DNA of 64,000 nt from Setophaga petechia. Lineage: Eukaryota; Chordata; Aves; Passeriformes; Parulidae. The notes under the pieces are model-generated. The model saw only the letters and a list, made by a program, of their open reading frames with translations, ran no database searches and was not told the DNA's origin. The stretch covers positions 248,001 through 312,000 of the forward strand of contig JANCRA010000018.1 in the NCBI GenBank assembly GCA_024362935.1. Reading direction: 5' to 3'. This document shows, in pieces, positions 1 through 11,580 of this stretch. The translations under genes and the position numbers were made by a program. Numbering within the stretch: position 1 is the stretch's first letter; every line of letters begins with the position of its first letter.

Positions 1-1603
1 GAAGTCAGGTGCTTAATTGAAAAGGGAGGTTTTTAGGGAGAAATAAGAGGAAAGTTTAGGGCATTTCTCCAGAGTGAATCTCTTTTCCTTGACCAGTGGT
101 GGTGAGATTAAACACAATTTTGCCAAAACTTCCAATGAAAAAAGTGTAATTTACTTATTTTAGGCATTTTTGAAAGCATTTCTTGGTGATTGGGGGGTGG
201 TTTGATTTTTGGGTTATTTGTGTTTATTTGCAGTTTTTCTCTTGGTGGTTTTGGGTTTTTTGGGGAGTTTTCCCCCACATTTCAATAAATGGTTGGGGTT
301 TTGGGGATGAGTGGGTTTTGAGTCATTTGCAGCAGTCACCTGCCAGTGCACAGAGAATTTTCCCACAGCCAGTGGTAAATGGGAGCTGCTCTCCAGAAAT
401 GTGATTTCAAACTCCTGACATTGAGTGATTCCCCCAAAGAATGACCTGGAAAGTGAAAAACTGAAACCCCACTGCAGGTGGATGATGGAGAGCTTGAAAT
501 GCACCTTCCACAGCCAGGAAAACCCAAAACCATTGGGAAAAATAAGAACATTTAAGCCTGATTATTTGAAGTGATACCTCCTTGAGGAACATGAATTTGA
601 GTGGGTTTGTTCCATATATTTTTAATCCCCTGAACATCCAGAGCACTTCATGGGATTCCATCACAGGACTGTGAATGTAGTTGTACATTTAAACAAATTA
701 ATTCTATAATTCCTTAACAGAACAATGTTGGTTTTTTTTTTTTAATAGATTTGAATTTGGTAATTTCTCTACAGCTTTTTATTTGCTGTCACCTTTGTGG
801 CAAAATCCTGAGGGAATTCATTAAACTGAGTTAGGAGAGGAATGTCATCCTTTGCAGGATATGTTTTGTTGAATTGTCCCAAGCCCAGGGTTATTTTGAC
901 AGAGGAATAATGGAGATAGCCATGATTTAAAGAACAGCAGGAATTCCTGACAGGAATGGGGATCTGTCCTTGTTGGGAGCCAGCCTGGGGTACTTGATCA
1001 TGGCTATTGATTCAGCCCATCAAAATTTGATGTAGGAAATGTAATTTATGCTGCGACCTTCAGACAGCTCTCAGCTGAAATGGAAAAACATGATCCTTAC
1101 AGATGGCTCTGCTTATCACTGGCTCCAAGGAAATGCAGGATGGATGGAGGAATTCAAGCAGGCTGGAAGGACTTTCCAGTGGAAAAAACATATGGAAATA
1201 TCTGTTCTGTAGGCACTGCCTCACATAAAATTTTGCCATAAAACTCCTTTGGTAGAAGAATTGCATCTCCCAGAAAGTAAAAATCTCTTCCTTCCTCCCC
1301 TTTTTCAATTCTATTTTATTATTTTCATTACAGATGTGAGGCACTGTTGATTTTGTTTTGGTTTAGGCCAGTTGCAGGTCTGGGGATGGTGGAGATGCAC
1401 AGGAACAGGATTTGAAGGGTTGTTCCTACTGCAAAGGGTTAAAGATGTATTTAAAGGAGCAGAGTGATGAGAAATGATTGGGAATGGGATAAATTTCACT
1501 GTAAAGGCAAGGAAAGGAGCAGGGACTCCTATTCCCAGTTAGTTTCAGGGCAGTAACCTGGTAGGGAACCTTTTAGCAGGATGATCTAAAATATCTGTGC
1601 AGG
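1..1603. other. Unique non-coding sequence
   Basis: No recognisable gene, RNA or repeat. The stretch from about 183 to 310 is rich in G and T on the + strand, with several runs of three to six G. Open frames here are short (under 100 codons), overlap on opposite strands and show no recognisable domain. Confidence 0.7.
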
Positions 1604-1855
1604 ATCCCAGAATGGTTTGGGATGGAGGGAACCTTCAACACCATCCCAGCATGGCAGGGACACCTTCCACAGGAGCTCCAGGCCCTGTCCAGCCTGGCCT
1701 TGGACACTTCCAGGGATTCAGGGGCAGCCACAGCTGCTCTGGGAATCTGTGCCAGGGCATCCCCACCCTCCCAGGGAACAGTTCCTTCCCAAAATCCCAC
1801 CCAAACCTCTCCTGTGTCACTTCAAAGCCATTCCTCCTGTCCTGCCCATACCAGG
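1604..1855 (-). mobile_element. CR1 LINE fragment, 5'-truncated
   Basis: Reads as the reverse complement of a CR1 3' end. The left edge carries the terminal region (CCCAGAATGGTTTGGGATGG), followed by the usual order of CR1 blocks: 'catggcagggacacctt', 'ccagcctggccttggacac', 'gcagccacagctgctctggg' and the ACCCTCC / CCTTCCC blocks. About 250 bp are kept and no reverse transcriptase region is present. CR1 is the dominant avian non-LTR retrotransposon and inserts mostly as such short 3' pieces. Overlapping frames of 105-121 codons are by-products of its GC-rich sequence. Confidence 0.88.
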
Positions 1856-4800
1856 ATACTGCAACCATTTTTGTTCTTCTGCTGTTCAAGAGAGGAAAAT
1901 CTGCAGGAGAGCCAGAGGAGGGATATCAGGATGATTACAGAGTTTGGGAACTTCACACATGAATAAAGATTTAAGGAGTTGGCTCAAGAAGTTTATCCTT
2001 GTAGTGCCAACAACATGACTGAGGGGGAAATGAAGTTTGCTCCTCAGTAAGGATTTGAATCAGCTACAGCTTGGTTTAGAGAAAAATCTGAGTGCTTAGA
2101 AGCAGGAGGAGAAAAGGAAAAAAGAGAAGGAAAGAGCTTTAACCACTGGAGTGCATTTTCCAGGGGTGCAGGGCTGTTCCTCGCTGAGGTGTTGATGGCT
2201 GGATGGGGATCTGGATGAGGTGGGTGGGATGGACAGAGGGATCTCCACAGCTCCTGCAGCCCACAGGACTCTGCTCTGGGGCCTCCCACAGCAAAGTTCT
2301 GCAGCACAGGAGGTTTCTGCTCTCCTCCCACCCCTCCCCACAGTCACACGTTCTTACAAGCCTCGGGGTAAGAGCGGTTCAGAGTCGCTTGCGATGTGGA
2401 TTTCCGTACATTAAAATGTTTAAGGAGTTTTAAAGTGCAGTTTTCTAAAAACAGACACCCTCAGGCTTCTGCTTGAGGAGCTGGAGACAGGAATGCTGTT
2501 TCAAAGCTGCTTCAGATGCTTGATGGCTGTATCAGAAGCTGCTCCTGCTGATGCAGGGCTGGTGCCTGCGGTGCATTCGGGCGCCTCCAGCCTTTGTGTC
2601 TCTTGGATCTGGAACGTTACAAGTTTTATTCTGGGCTATTTATGTACATGTCTGCCGTGTCTGGGAACTCAAGAATTGGTATTATTAAAGATATTTCCCT
2701 TCCTCTGCTTTTGGTAGGGACACAGATGCAGTTTTCAGTTTTGTTGGAGTTGAAACCCCCTGGGTTTGGGGCTTTTCTTTTCCCCAAAAATGACGAGAGT
2801 AATCAGCACTGCGCATTTCAATTGCTCTGGAATTAAATTTCAAGTGGAACAGCATGGTGGCTATTTCATTATCTCGGAATTTATTCCAGAATTAGGAACC
2901 AACGTTTTCAAATTTCATTTCCTTGTGTAGCTTCTTGAGCCAGCCCCAGTCTGTGACAGGCTGAGCTCCAGCAGGAACGGGTTTAATTTATTAATTGGAG
3001 GCAGCAGGCATTGCAAGGTTCTGCATTTGGGCATGAACACATCTATATTTGCATACCTTAACTAGAACAAATGGATGTCACTGCTCAGCCCTGGCTTTTC
3101 AAAGGAGCTCAGGAAGTTAGTTCTCTCTTTGAAAGCCTTGAACTTCAGAGGAAATATTTTTTCAAAATTATTTTTGCAGTGACTCTGTGGTTTCATAACC
3201 ATCAAGAAGAAATACTGATTAACCCAACTTTAGAGACTCTGTCCTTCCTTAGCCCAGCTCCTTGGAGTTATAGTGGAGATTTTGTTCTGTTGTTGTGCCC
3301 TAAGTTTGTCAATTCTTCTTCAGCAGTATTTCTGAACTCCTGTCCTTCCTAAACAAATGCCCAGCATCTTATCTGCTGTCGAGGCTGTTGGGGCTTCATC
3401 TCCCATCCTTTATCTCTTATCCCTTCCAGTCCTCTTGGAAGCTGCTGGATTGTTGCTGCTGTCCCTGGCACTGACAGCCCCATCAATTCTCCATCCTTTC
3501 ACGGGTCCCTTTTCTTCCTCCTGCATCAAGATAAACTTTTATTTTCATTTCTGAAGACGTTCTCTTTGTGTTCTCCCTGGTGTCAGCTCCTGTCACATTC
3601 TCTTGCTGCTGGCTCTGTTCATGTGGATGGTTCCAGACCCTCAGCACGGGCTCCTGAGTCCATCCCTCCTTGTTCCAGGCACAGTTTCCTGTCCTTGGCC
3701 CCTTCCTGCTCTGCAGGGACCAGAGATTGGTTAAAATTACAAAAATGCAGTGGTTAAGGTTGACCAGCTTGATTTAGCCCTCGCCAAAGCCATCACAGAC
3801 AGCCACTCACCTTTGAAGGTGTGTGCTGGGGCATTCAGAGTCCCATCAGGACTCTCCCCTGGCACATTTAGGGAGTGTCATCCTCTGCAAGAGCATGGAA
3901 AATGCCATGGTGGTGGTGTAGGGAACGCTGCCTTTCCCAGCCAGGTGCTGGGAGGATGATGGCTCCTGCTGTCCAGGGATGCAGCCAGTCTGCTCTGTGA
4001 ACCTTGGTTGTGTGAGCTGAAGTTGGATTTTATCACTGTTTCACTGCTGGTTTTGTTGCACAGGGCTCCATCCTTTATTCCTGGTGAATTTGCTGTTGTG
4101 AGTGTGGTTAAAAGTTTCTTCACTTCTCATCTCACTGGAACACCAAAACCCCAAAAAAGCTGTTTATTCCAATAGAGACACTAATTTCATCTCTGCTGCC
4201 TGAGAACAATCCCAGACTGATGCAGAATTTGAAATGTGAAGCCTGGCAAAGTGCTGAACCCTTTTGGTTCCTGACCCTTTTGCTGTCTCTGTGCCTCACT
4301 CCCTGTGGGCTCACCATAAACCATTCCTTGGGGAGAATCCTCCTCTTATTTTCACTGCTCACACTCAAGACACCTTTGGCTCTCTCCAGCACAGCCTGGG
4401 GGGATATTTAGGGGACAATTTCTAGCTCTAAATATTCCCAATTTCTTAAACTCCTTCCAAGGGCAAACAGCTGTTTGGTAACCCAATAATAGCTGAGGAT
4501 AACACCTAAATGAGCAATCTGGTTTGTCCAAAAAAACCCACACAAAACCAGCATGGCCTAAAAGGAAATGGATAATTCCCATCCCTTGGATGTCTGAGTG
4601 TGCAAAGGTGCATTTGATGCCATTCCTGTAAAGGCCTGATTACATGATGGTAATGAGAGTTTTGGGAGCTGCATTGTTGTTACAGGAAAGCTCCTTTTGA
4701 ATTCAGCACAGCAATAACTCGATTCCTTTGATCAGGAGAAATGTCAATTACATTCATATTTGAGCTGGAGATCATATAAACAAGCCCAGTCCTTTCAGTA

Positions 4801-5060
4801 GTGCATGGTTAACACAAAAAAAGTAATTAAAGCACATCAATAGCATTTCTCAGAAAGCATGGGCAGGGGCTAACAACAAAGTACAGAATCTTGCCCTGCT
4901 TCTCATTATTCTCCAGGTTAATAAAAGGTATTTTCACATCAGCTTGCTGGTTGTCCACACATTCAAAACACTTTCCTCCCTGGCAATGACAGATATTCTT
5001 CCTTTTCCTCCTTGTCCAAGAGGAGAAAGTTCCCAGAGGTGCCTGAACTGCTCCTAAACC
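1856..5060. other. Unique non-coding sequence
   Basis: No gene or repeat recognised. Base composition is mixed, with a mildly GC-richer stretch at 2160-2340. Open frames are all under 100 codons and overlap each other on both strands. No convincing splice-bounded exon or promoter is visible. Confidence 0.65.
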
Positions 5061-6586
5061 AAGTACCCAGGGATGTTCAGAGTTCATTATTACCTGTGAA
5101 TTGTCTTGTTGTTGAGCAGGAAAATGGGCAGGGATTTATAATTCAATTATAACATTGAGTAAAATAGCAAATATATTTCATATCATGGCTTCCTAAGAGA
5201 AGAGCCTGGTAGGAGGATCTGGTCAAGTTCTTGGTCTGTGTGCAGCAGGTGGGAAACTTTGAAATAAGCTGTTGGGGAACTGAGTTGTCCTTGTTTCTTA
5301 AGCTTTGGGGGTTTTTGTTTTCATTTAAATGGGTTAAATCAGGGTCAAGAGTTTCTGTCTGTCCAGGCTGGTGTGAAAACAGCTCTCAAGAACTCACTGC
5401 AACCATCTAGAGAAGGATGAAAAGATTTTATAGAAAATCCCAAGTACCCAGGGATTTTCAGAGTTCATTATTACCTCTGAATTGTCTTGTTATTGAGTAG
5501 GAAAATGGGCAGGGATTTATAATTCAATTATAACATTGAGTAAAATAGCAAATATATTTCACATCATGGCTTCCAAAGAGAAGAGCCTGGTAGGAGAATG
5601 TGGTCAAGTTCTTGGTCTGTGTGCAGAAGGTGGGAAACTTTGGAATAAGCTGTTGGGGAAATGAATTGTCCTTGTTCCTTAAGCTTTGGGGTTTTTTGTT
5701 TTCAGCTAAAAATAAATGGGTTAAATCAGGGCCAAGAGTTTCTGTCTGTCCAGGCTGGTGTGAAAACAGCTCTCAAGAACTCACTGCAACCATCTAGAGA
5801 AGGATGAAAAGATTTTATAGAAAATCCCAAGTACCCAGGGATTTTCAGAGTTCACTATTACCTGTGAATTGTCTTGTTGTTGAATAGGAAACTGGGCAGG
5901 GTTTTATGATTCAATTATAACATTGAGTAAAATAGCAAATATATTTCACATCATGGCTTCCAAAGAGAAGAGCCTGGTAGGAGGACGTGGTCAAGTTTTT
6001 GGTCTGTGTGCAGCAGATGAGAAACTGAAATAAGTTGTTGGGGAACTGAGTTGTCCTTGTTTCTTAAGCTTTGGGGGTTTTTGTTTTCAGCTAAAAATAA
6101 ATGGGTTAAATCAGGGCCAAGAGTTTCTGTCTGTCCAGGCTGGTGTGAAAACAGCTCTCAAGCACACACTGCAACCATGTAGTGAAGGATGAAAAGATTT
6201 TATAGAAAATCCCAAGTACCCAGGGATTTTCAGAGTTCACTATTACCTGTGAATTGTCTTGTTGTTGAATAGGAAACTGGGCAGGGTTTTATGATTCAAT
6301 TATAACATTGAGTAAAATAGCAAATATATTTCACATCTTGGCTTCCAAAGAGAAGAGCCTGGTAGGAGGATGTGGTCAGGTTCTTGGTCTGTGTGCAGCA
6401 GCTGGGAAACTGAAATAAGTTGTTGGGAAACAGAATTGTCCTTGTTTCTTAGGGTGTTTTTTGTTTTCAGCTAAAAATAAATGGGCTAAATCAGGGTCAA
6501 GAGTTTCTGTCTACCCAGGCTGGTGTGAAAACAGCTCTCAAAACTCACTGCAACCATCTAGAGAAGGATGAAAGGATTTTATAGAT
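5061..6586. repeat. Tandem repeat, four ~385-bp units
   Basis: Four consecutive copies start at 5061, 5442, 5829 and 6214, each with the landmark AAGTACCCAGGGAT. Spacings are 381, 387 and 385 bp; the fourth copy ends near 6586. Each unit holds the same ordered blocks: GAATTGTCTTGTT, a TATAATTCAATTATAAC-like palindromic AT stretch, 'agaagagcctggtagga', and 'gaaggatgaaaagatttta'. Copies differ by scattered substitutions and small indels, for example loss of the AGCTAAAAATA block in the first. The unit is too long for a typical minisatellite and matches no retroelement I know. A satellite-like local duplication is the simplest reading. Confidence 0.93.
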
Positions 6587-9412
6587 CTTTATTCTGCCCC
6601 AGAGCGATGCTCATGTGTGGGTGGAGAATTGTGGGTGCTGTGTGGGAAGAGGGAGGCCCTGCTTTTCCTCTGCTCCTCAGTCCCACCACATGGAAAGGGC
6701 TCAGGAATGATGGGTTTGGATGTTTTTGCTGCGATCTGGGTGCACAAAAGCCCCTGGATTCATTTCTACAGCACTCTGAGGCATGGGGTGTGGGTTTGGA
6801 GCTGTCCTGAGCAGGATCAGGAGTTGGGGTTTGAAACTTGTGGGTCCCAACTCAGGATTTTCCATGGTTTCCTAGATCAATGTCTGTGTGGTGGTAATGA
6901 AAGAGGGGTTAAAATGAGCTGGAGAAGTTACTGGGGAAGAAATGATGCTGAATTGGGAGCTACCCAAGATGTGTAAGTGGATGTGTGGTGCAGTGACTAC
7001 ACTGCAAATTCCTGAGGAAAATATTCCTAAAAAGAAGCAGTTTCAAGGATAACAGTTAACCACTTCCAGGACAGGTTTATAATCTAGAACATGGATTACA
7101 CTGACTTAAGTCTTGTCTCTGAGCAGTTGTATGGCAAGAAAATAGGGGAAATATTCCCTCCTCTCCTCTGCAAAGCTTCAGATGCACTCCATGCACTCTG
7201 ATAAACAACTTTGAGGCACAGCAATAGCTAGGACTTTTTTTATTTAAAAAATGATCTCCAGGTCCATGGACAGAACTGGTTACCTGGGCTCTGGTGGGAG
7301 GGATCCACGAGGGAAAAGCAGGAGTGTGTCATTCCCAGGCACTTGTTTCAGTGCTCAGTGCATCTATCTCAGCGAGCAGGCCCTGCTTTGTGTCACTGGC
7401 CAAGACTGTCATGGTCTGCTTCAGCAGGCAGACTTGCAGAATAATAAACAAGATTTCTGTATGTGTGACTGCAGCAAATACTTGTTGATGGTGGCTGCTG
7501 TATTTCTTTCAGAGGTCCTGCCAGCTTTAATTAACTCAGGTTTATTCTGAACCGTGCCGAGATTAGGAAGTTGTTTGCAATCTATTTGTGTTGTAATACA
7601 CAGCCCAGAACATCTCTCCCCGTGTCTCCCTGAGTGCAAACCTGTCCTCTGCCTTCCCACAAGTGAATTTGAGCCCTGGCCATCCTCTCTGCTCCATTTA
7701 GCTCCTGCTTTTTCGGCCCAGGTTTGGGGACACTGGCTGGGTTTGAGCACTTGGGGACGGGGTGATTGCCTGGCAGAGCCAGCAGCCATCAAAATCTCTG
7801 CATTTCTTTTCAGATGTGTTTGTGTCACATTTCAGAGTTTTTCCACATCACCTGCTCCTCTTGCCTTCAGTCTGTGAGCACCTGGGGTCTCTGATTGAAG
7901 GGCTGGGGTCTCCTCGAGGCTGGAGTTGCCTCCAGCTGTTGCTGGGCAGTGCTCGGAGCAGGGGTTGGGTCCTGGGTGTGCTTTGGGTGTGTGAACTCGG
8001 CTGTAATGACACAAGAGCTGGCCAAACACACATTTGTAGCTCTTCCAGCACAAATTCTTGCAGTATTTCACCATTCACCTGCTAGGACAGGCTCTGCCAG
8101 GGATGCTGCTGCACCTCCTGCTGCTGCTCCCAGCCCTGATCACTCTGCTCTCAGCAATCCCCTTAAATTTTAACTTCTGGGTTAATGAAACAGAGCAAAG
8201 CCTGTTCTCCCTGGCAGCACAACTGGCCAAAATGACAGTTCCCACTCTGGCTGGGACAGAGATTGATGTTTGTGTGCTGTAGAGGAAAAAAGCTCCAGTA
8301 GTGCTGGGAGAGAAGGGAAAGCACAGGGACAGTGGGAATGGAGGATAAGTGAGTGCTGCTGCCAAGTTTATTAGATGGCTGTGTTGGATTGGTTGGGACA
8401 TGATTTGTTTTCTTTTTCAGGGGAAAGGAAAAGCAAAGTTCTTCCCACCACTGCATTGTGTAGTTTATAGTGCAGGGAAATTGGTTTCTAATGCTGAATG
8501 TATTTTAACTCACCCCTTCAGCTTTCAGTACTGAAACCCACAATTATCTGCATGGAAATGTTTTCACGACAACAGGCCAGGCTGTGATTTACCCAGGAGG
8601 TGGTGTCAGCACCTCTCCAGGGCCACTGAGAGCTGTGGTTACTCGTTCTCTGTGGAAAAAGAGGAGTTTTACCTTGTGCCCCTGTCATAATCTCTCCATC
8701 CCTTTGCTGCCCTCCTCCCACCCCTGGAAGAGAAACCTGCCCCATCCAAGTGGGAGAAGTGCTGGGCAGAGCTGAGCTGTGGCCAAAACAGTGCTGGAAA
8801 GGTGATTTTCAGTTTAGTGCAGAGCTCTCCTTCACTGCTGCTGCTGCTCCAAGCTGGCCTGGGTCAAGTGTTGCACTCAGCAGTGAATGAGAGCCTCACC
8901 AGGAATGGTCCTGCTGGGGGATAAGAGCCCTCAGCACACAGGCACTCAGCGTGGGTGGAAATGGAGAGCTCCAGGCTTTTCAAAACAAACATTTCTGGCC
9001 CAGCAAGCCAGAGACAGCCCAGCCAAGGAGCCACCTGCTCCTGCTCTTGTTTGAAGTGGAACTTGGGTCTCCTCTCGTTCACAAATGCTTTGCCTTGCTG
9101 CCAGCTATCAAATACTAATATTATTTTATAGAATGGAGCCCTTTGTGCTCCTCTGAAGGACCAGCAGGGCTATAATCACTGCCTGGAGGGCTGTAAAATT
9201 CCAAGTAATTTTGCTGGGTGGTTCTGGGAGGTTTTCCTCTGAAAGAAGCCCTGTCCCAGGGGAGCTGCTCTGCTCTCCACGAGCAGCAGCACAGGAACTC
9301 CCTGTGGCACTGATGGCAGCTGTGCCTGCAGGAGGTCCCACTGAGAGATTCCTCAGAACAAAACTCAGCCTCACAACACAAAATGCAATGGGGAAAAGGT
9401 GAAATTGTAAAG
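6587..9412. other. Unique non-coding sequence
   Basis: No gene, RNA or named repeat identified. Parts around 7640-7950 and 8700-9330 are richer in G+C, which leaves overlapping open frames of up to 135 codons on both strands. None has a recognisable domain, signal peptide or conserved motif, and opposing frames overlap one another, as expected by chance. Confidence 0.6.
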
Positions 9413-9418
9413 GGCCTC

Positions 9419-9905
9419 TGTGACAACATTCATGGGGGTTCTTGGGTGAGGGAAGAGATGAGAATGTTGACTCCATGTTTCAGAAGGCTTGATTTATTAT
9501 TTTAAGATATATATTAAAAAAAGACTGGATGTGGCACTTGGTGCCATGGTCTAGTTGGGGTGTTGGAACATGGATTGGACTCGATGATCTTAAAGGTCTC
9601 TTCCAACCTAGAAATTCTGTGATTCTGTGATTCTGTGATTATATTAAAACTATACTAAAAGAATAGAAGAAAAGGATCTCATCAGAAGGCTGGCTAAGAA
9701 TAGAAAGGAATGAGAACAAAAGCTTGTGACTGACTGTGACAGTCTGGACTATGATTGGCCATTAATTAGAGACAACCACATGAGACCAATCCCAGATGCA
9801 CCTGTTGCATTCCACAGCAGCAGATAATCAATGTTTACATTTTGTTCCTGAGGCCTCTCAGCTTCTCAGGAGGAAAAATGCTAAAGAAAAAAGATGTCTG
9901 CGACA
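9419..9905 (-). mobile_element. Solo LTR, class II (ERVK-type), interrupted by a CR1
   Basis: Starts TGTGACAACATT and ends TCTGCGACA, so it has TG...CA ends, and is flanked by a perfect 6-bp target-site duplication GGCCTC (9413-9418 and 9906-9911). Six-base duplications are typical of class II (betaretrovirus-like) elements. Orientation is minus: in reverse complement it matches the plus-strand copy at 45767-46150 block for block (CTGAGAAGCTGAGAGGCCTC, TGATTATCTGCTGCTGTGG, AATTAATGGCCAATCA, AATAAATCAAGCC). No viral interior adjoins it. A short CR1 (9520-9640) sits inside, so about 357 bp of this segment is LTR proper. Confidence 0.92.
9520..9640 (+). mobile_element. CR1 LINE 3' end inserted in the LTR
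   Basis: About 120 bp of CR1 3' end: 'gttggaacatggattggac', 'ctcgatgatcttaaaggtc', 'ttccaaccta', ending in three ATTCTGTG units. It interrupts the surrounding solo LTR. The 9-bp LTR word ATATTAAAA occurs on both sides (9511-9519 and 9641-9649), which is best read as a target-site duplication. The CR1 is therefore younger than the LTR. Confidence 0.92.
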
Positions 9906-9911
9906 GGCCTC

Positions 9912-10256
9912 GTCCTGATCCTGCCCAGCATCAGTTTAAAGCGATGGAGAGAGGGAAATTGCCGTAGATTCACTCTCTGTGGTAAAAGCAGTTTGTTTCT
10001 TGGATGTCTTTCCCTTTCCTGCAGCCTCCCTCCCTCCCTCCCTCTGCTCAGAGGCTGCTCGGGCCCTCCTGGTTCATCACCCAGACGTGCCCTGAGGCCG
10101 GGCTGCTGTCACCTCCAGAGCTGCCCTGGCCCTGCTGCCGGCCCCATCCATCAGGGGGACGGGTTGGAGGCAAACAGGAGCTGCCAGCCTGAAATCAATC
10201 ACAGCTCTGAGCAGCACCAGCTCCTCACTCCGGCCTCATCCCGGCCTGAAAGCGTC
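9912..10256. other. GC-rich unique patch
   Basis: About 240 bp from 10050 to 10280 carries roughly nine CpG dinucleotides, unusual for this CpG-poor window, plus a CCCT-rich pyrimidine run at 10023-10045. It is too short for a standard CpG island. A 236-codon frame crosses it but continues into a (TTTA)n tract and resembles no known protein. Confidence 0.5.
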
Positions 10257-10532
10257 CCAGCTCCTGGCACGGCTCTGGAGGGAGCTTGGCTTCAGTGCTC
10301 AGATGGTTTTTTGGCTTTTCCCTGCCAAACACAGGCAATGCCTTGTGTTGCTGGGTCATCCCTGTGCCAGCTGGGAATTCAGGGTTGGAAGGTGCCCACC
10401 CCCAGGCACTTAGGAAAAGTGGCAGTATTGATTTTATTATTTTTATTATTTATTATTTATTGTTATTTATTTATTATTATTTATATTTATTATTTATTTA
10501 TTATTCTTATTTATTATTTACGTAATTTATAT

Positions 10533-10567
<35 letters not shown>

Positions 10568-11580
10568 TTTTTTTATTATTTTATTATTTATTTATTTTTA
10601 TTAACTGCTTCCAAGTGAGAAAACAGATTCCATGTCATTGCATGACATGGACTGATCCACATCCAGAGAACTGCATGAAAGTTTCCCTCTCCCTGATTAA
10701 GCAACACCAAGGTTTCTGTGCTCTGGTGGGATTTCTGAGATTAAATTTGGAGGTTCTAATTTAGTTTGTTGATGACTGGGATGCCTATTGAATCTTTCCA
10801 GCTCTTGGCATGGCTCTGGAGGGAGCTTGGCTTTAGTGTTGAGCCTTTTGTTTTGGCTTTTCCCTGCCAAACAGGCTGGGAATGGTGGGGCTGAGGGATC
10901 TGGGTCTGCTCAGACCATGGAGGCAATGCCTTGTGTTGCTGGGTCATCCCTGTGCCAGCTGGGAATTCAGGGCTGGAAGGTGCCCACCCCCAGGCACTTA
11001 GGAAAAGTGGCAGTATTGATTTTATTATTTTATTTATTTTTATTAACTGCTTCCAAGAAAACCATTGAAAACTCATTGAAAACCATTGAAAACTCATTGA
11101 AAACCAAGATTCCATGTCATTGCATGTGATCCACATCCAGAGAATTCATGAATGTCGTCCACAGGCATCCACGGGCATTTGGAAAAAGGTGGCAGTATTG
11201 ATTTCATTATTTTATTTGTTTTTATTAACTATTTCCAAGAAAACCATTGAAAACTCATTGAAAACCAAGATTCCATGTCACTGCATGTGATCCACATCCA
11301 GAGAATTACATTTATGTTGTCCATAGGCATTTGGAAAAAAGTGGCAGTATTGATTTCTTTATTTTATTTATTTTTATTAACTGCTTCCAAGAAAGCCATT
11401 GAAAAGTCATTGAAAACCGAGATTCCATGTCATTGCATGTGATCCACATCCAGAGAATTACATCAATATTTCCCTTTCACTGATTAAGGAATACCAGGGT
11501 TTCTGTGCTGTGGTGGAATTTCTGGGATTAAATTTGGAGATCCTAATTGAGTTTGCTGATGACTGGGATGCCTAATGAAG
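10257..11580. repeat. Complex tandem duplication (~541-bp unit with internal amplification)
   Basis: A first unit (10257-10797) begins CCAGCTCCTGGCAC; a second (10798-11580) begins CCAGCTCTTGGCAT, giving a period of 541 bp. Both share CTGGAGGGAGCTTGGCTT, CAATGCCTTGTGTTGCTGGG, GTGCCCACCCCCAGGCACTT, GTGGCAGTATTGATTT, GCTTCCAAG, GATTCCATGTCA and the closing block GATGACTGGGATGCCTA. In the second unit the portion running from GTGGCAGTATTGATTT to ATCCACATCCAGAGAATT is repeated three times (near 11007, 11190 and 11341). Within the first of these a smaller ACTCATTGAAAACC motif is itself duplicated. This is a nested expansion at three scales. Confidence 0.88.
10431..10604. repeat. (TTTA)n / (TTA)n low-complexity tract
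   Basis: About 175 bp of nearly pure T and A made of TTTA and TTATTA units, sitting inside the first unit of the larger duplication. The matching place in the second unit has only a short ATTTTATTATTTTATT stretch, so the microsatellite expanded after, or was trimmed since, the duplication. Confidence 0.95.

Noticed and set aside
9894..10604. 236-codon open frame, plus strand
   Set aside because: Starts at the edge of an LTR, runs through a GC-rich patch and ends in a long (TTTA)n tract translated as Ile/Leu/Tyr runs. No domain recognised.
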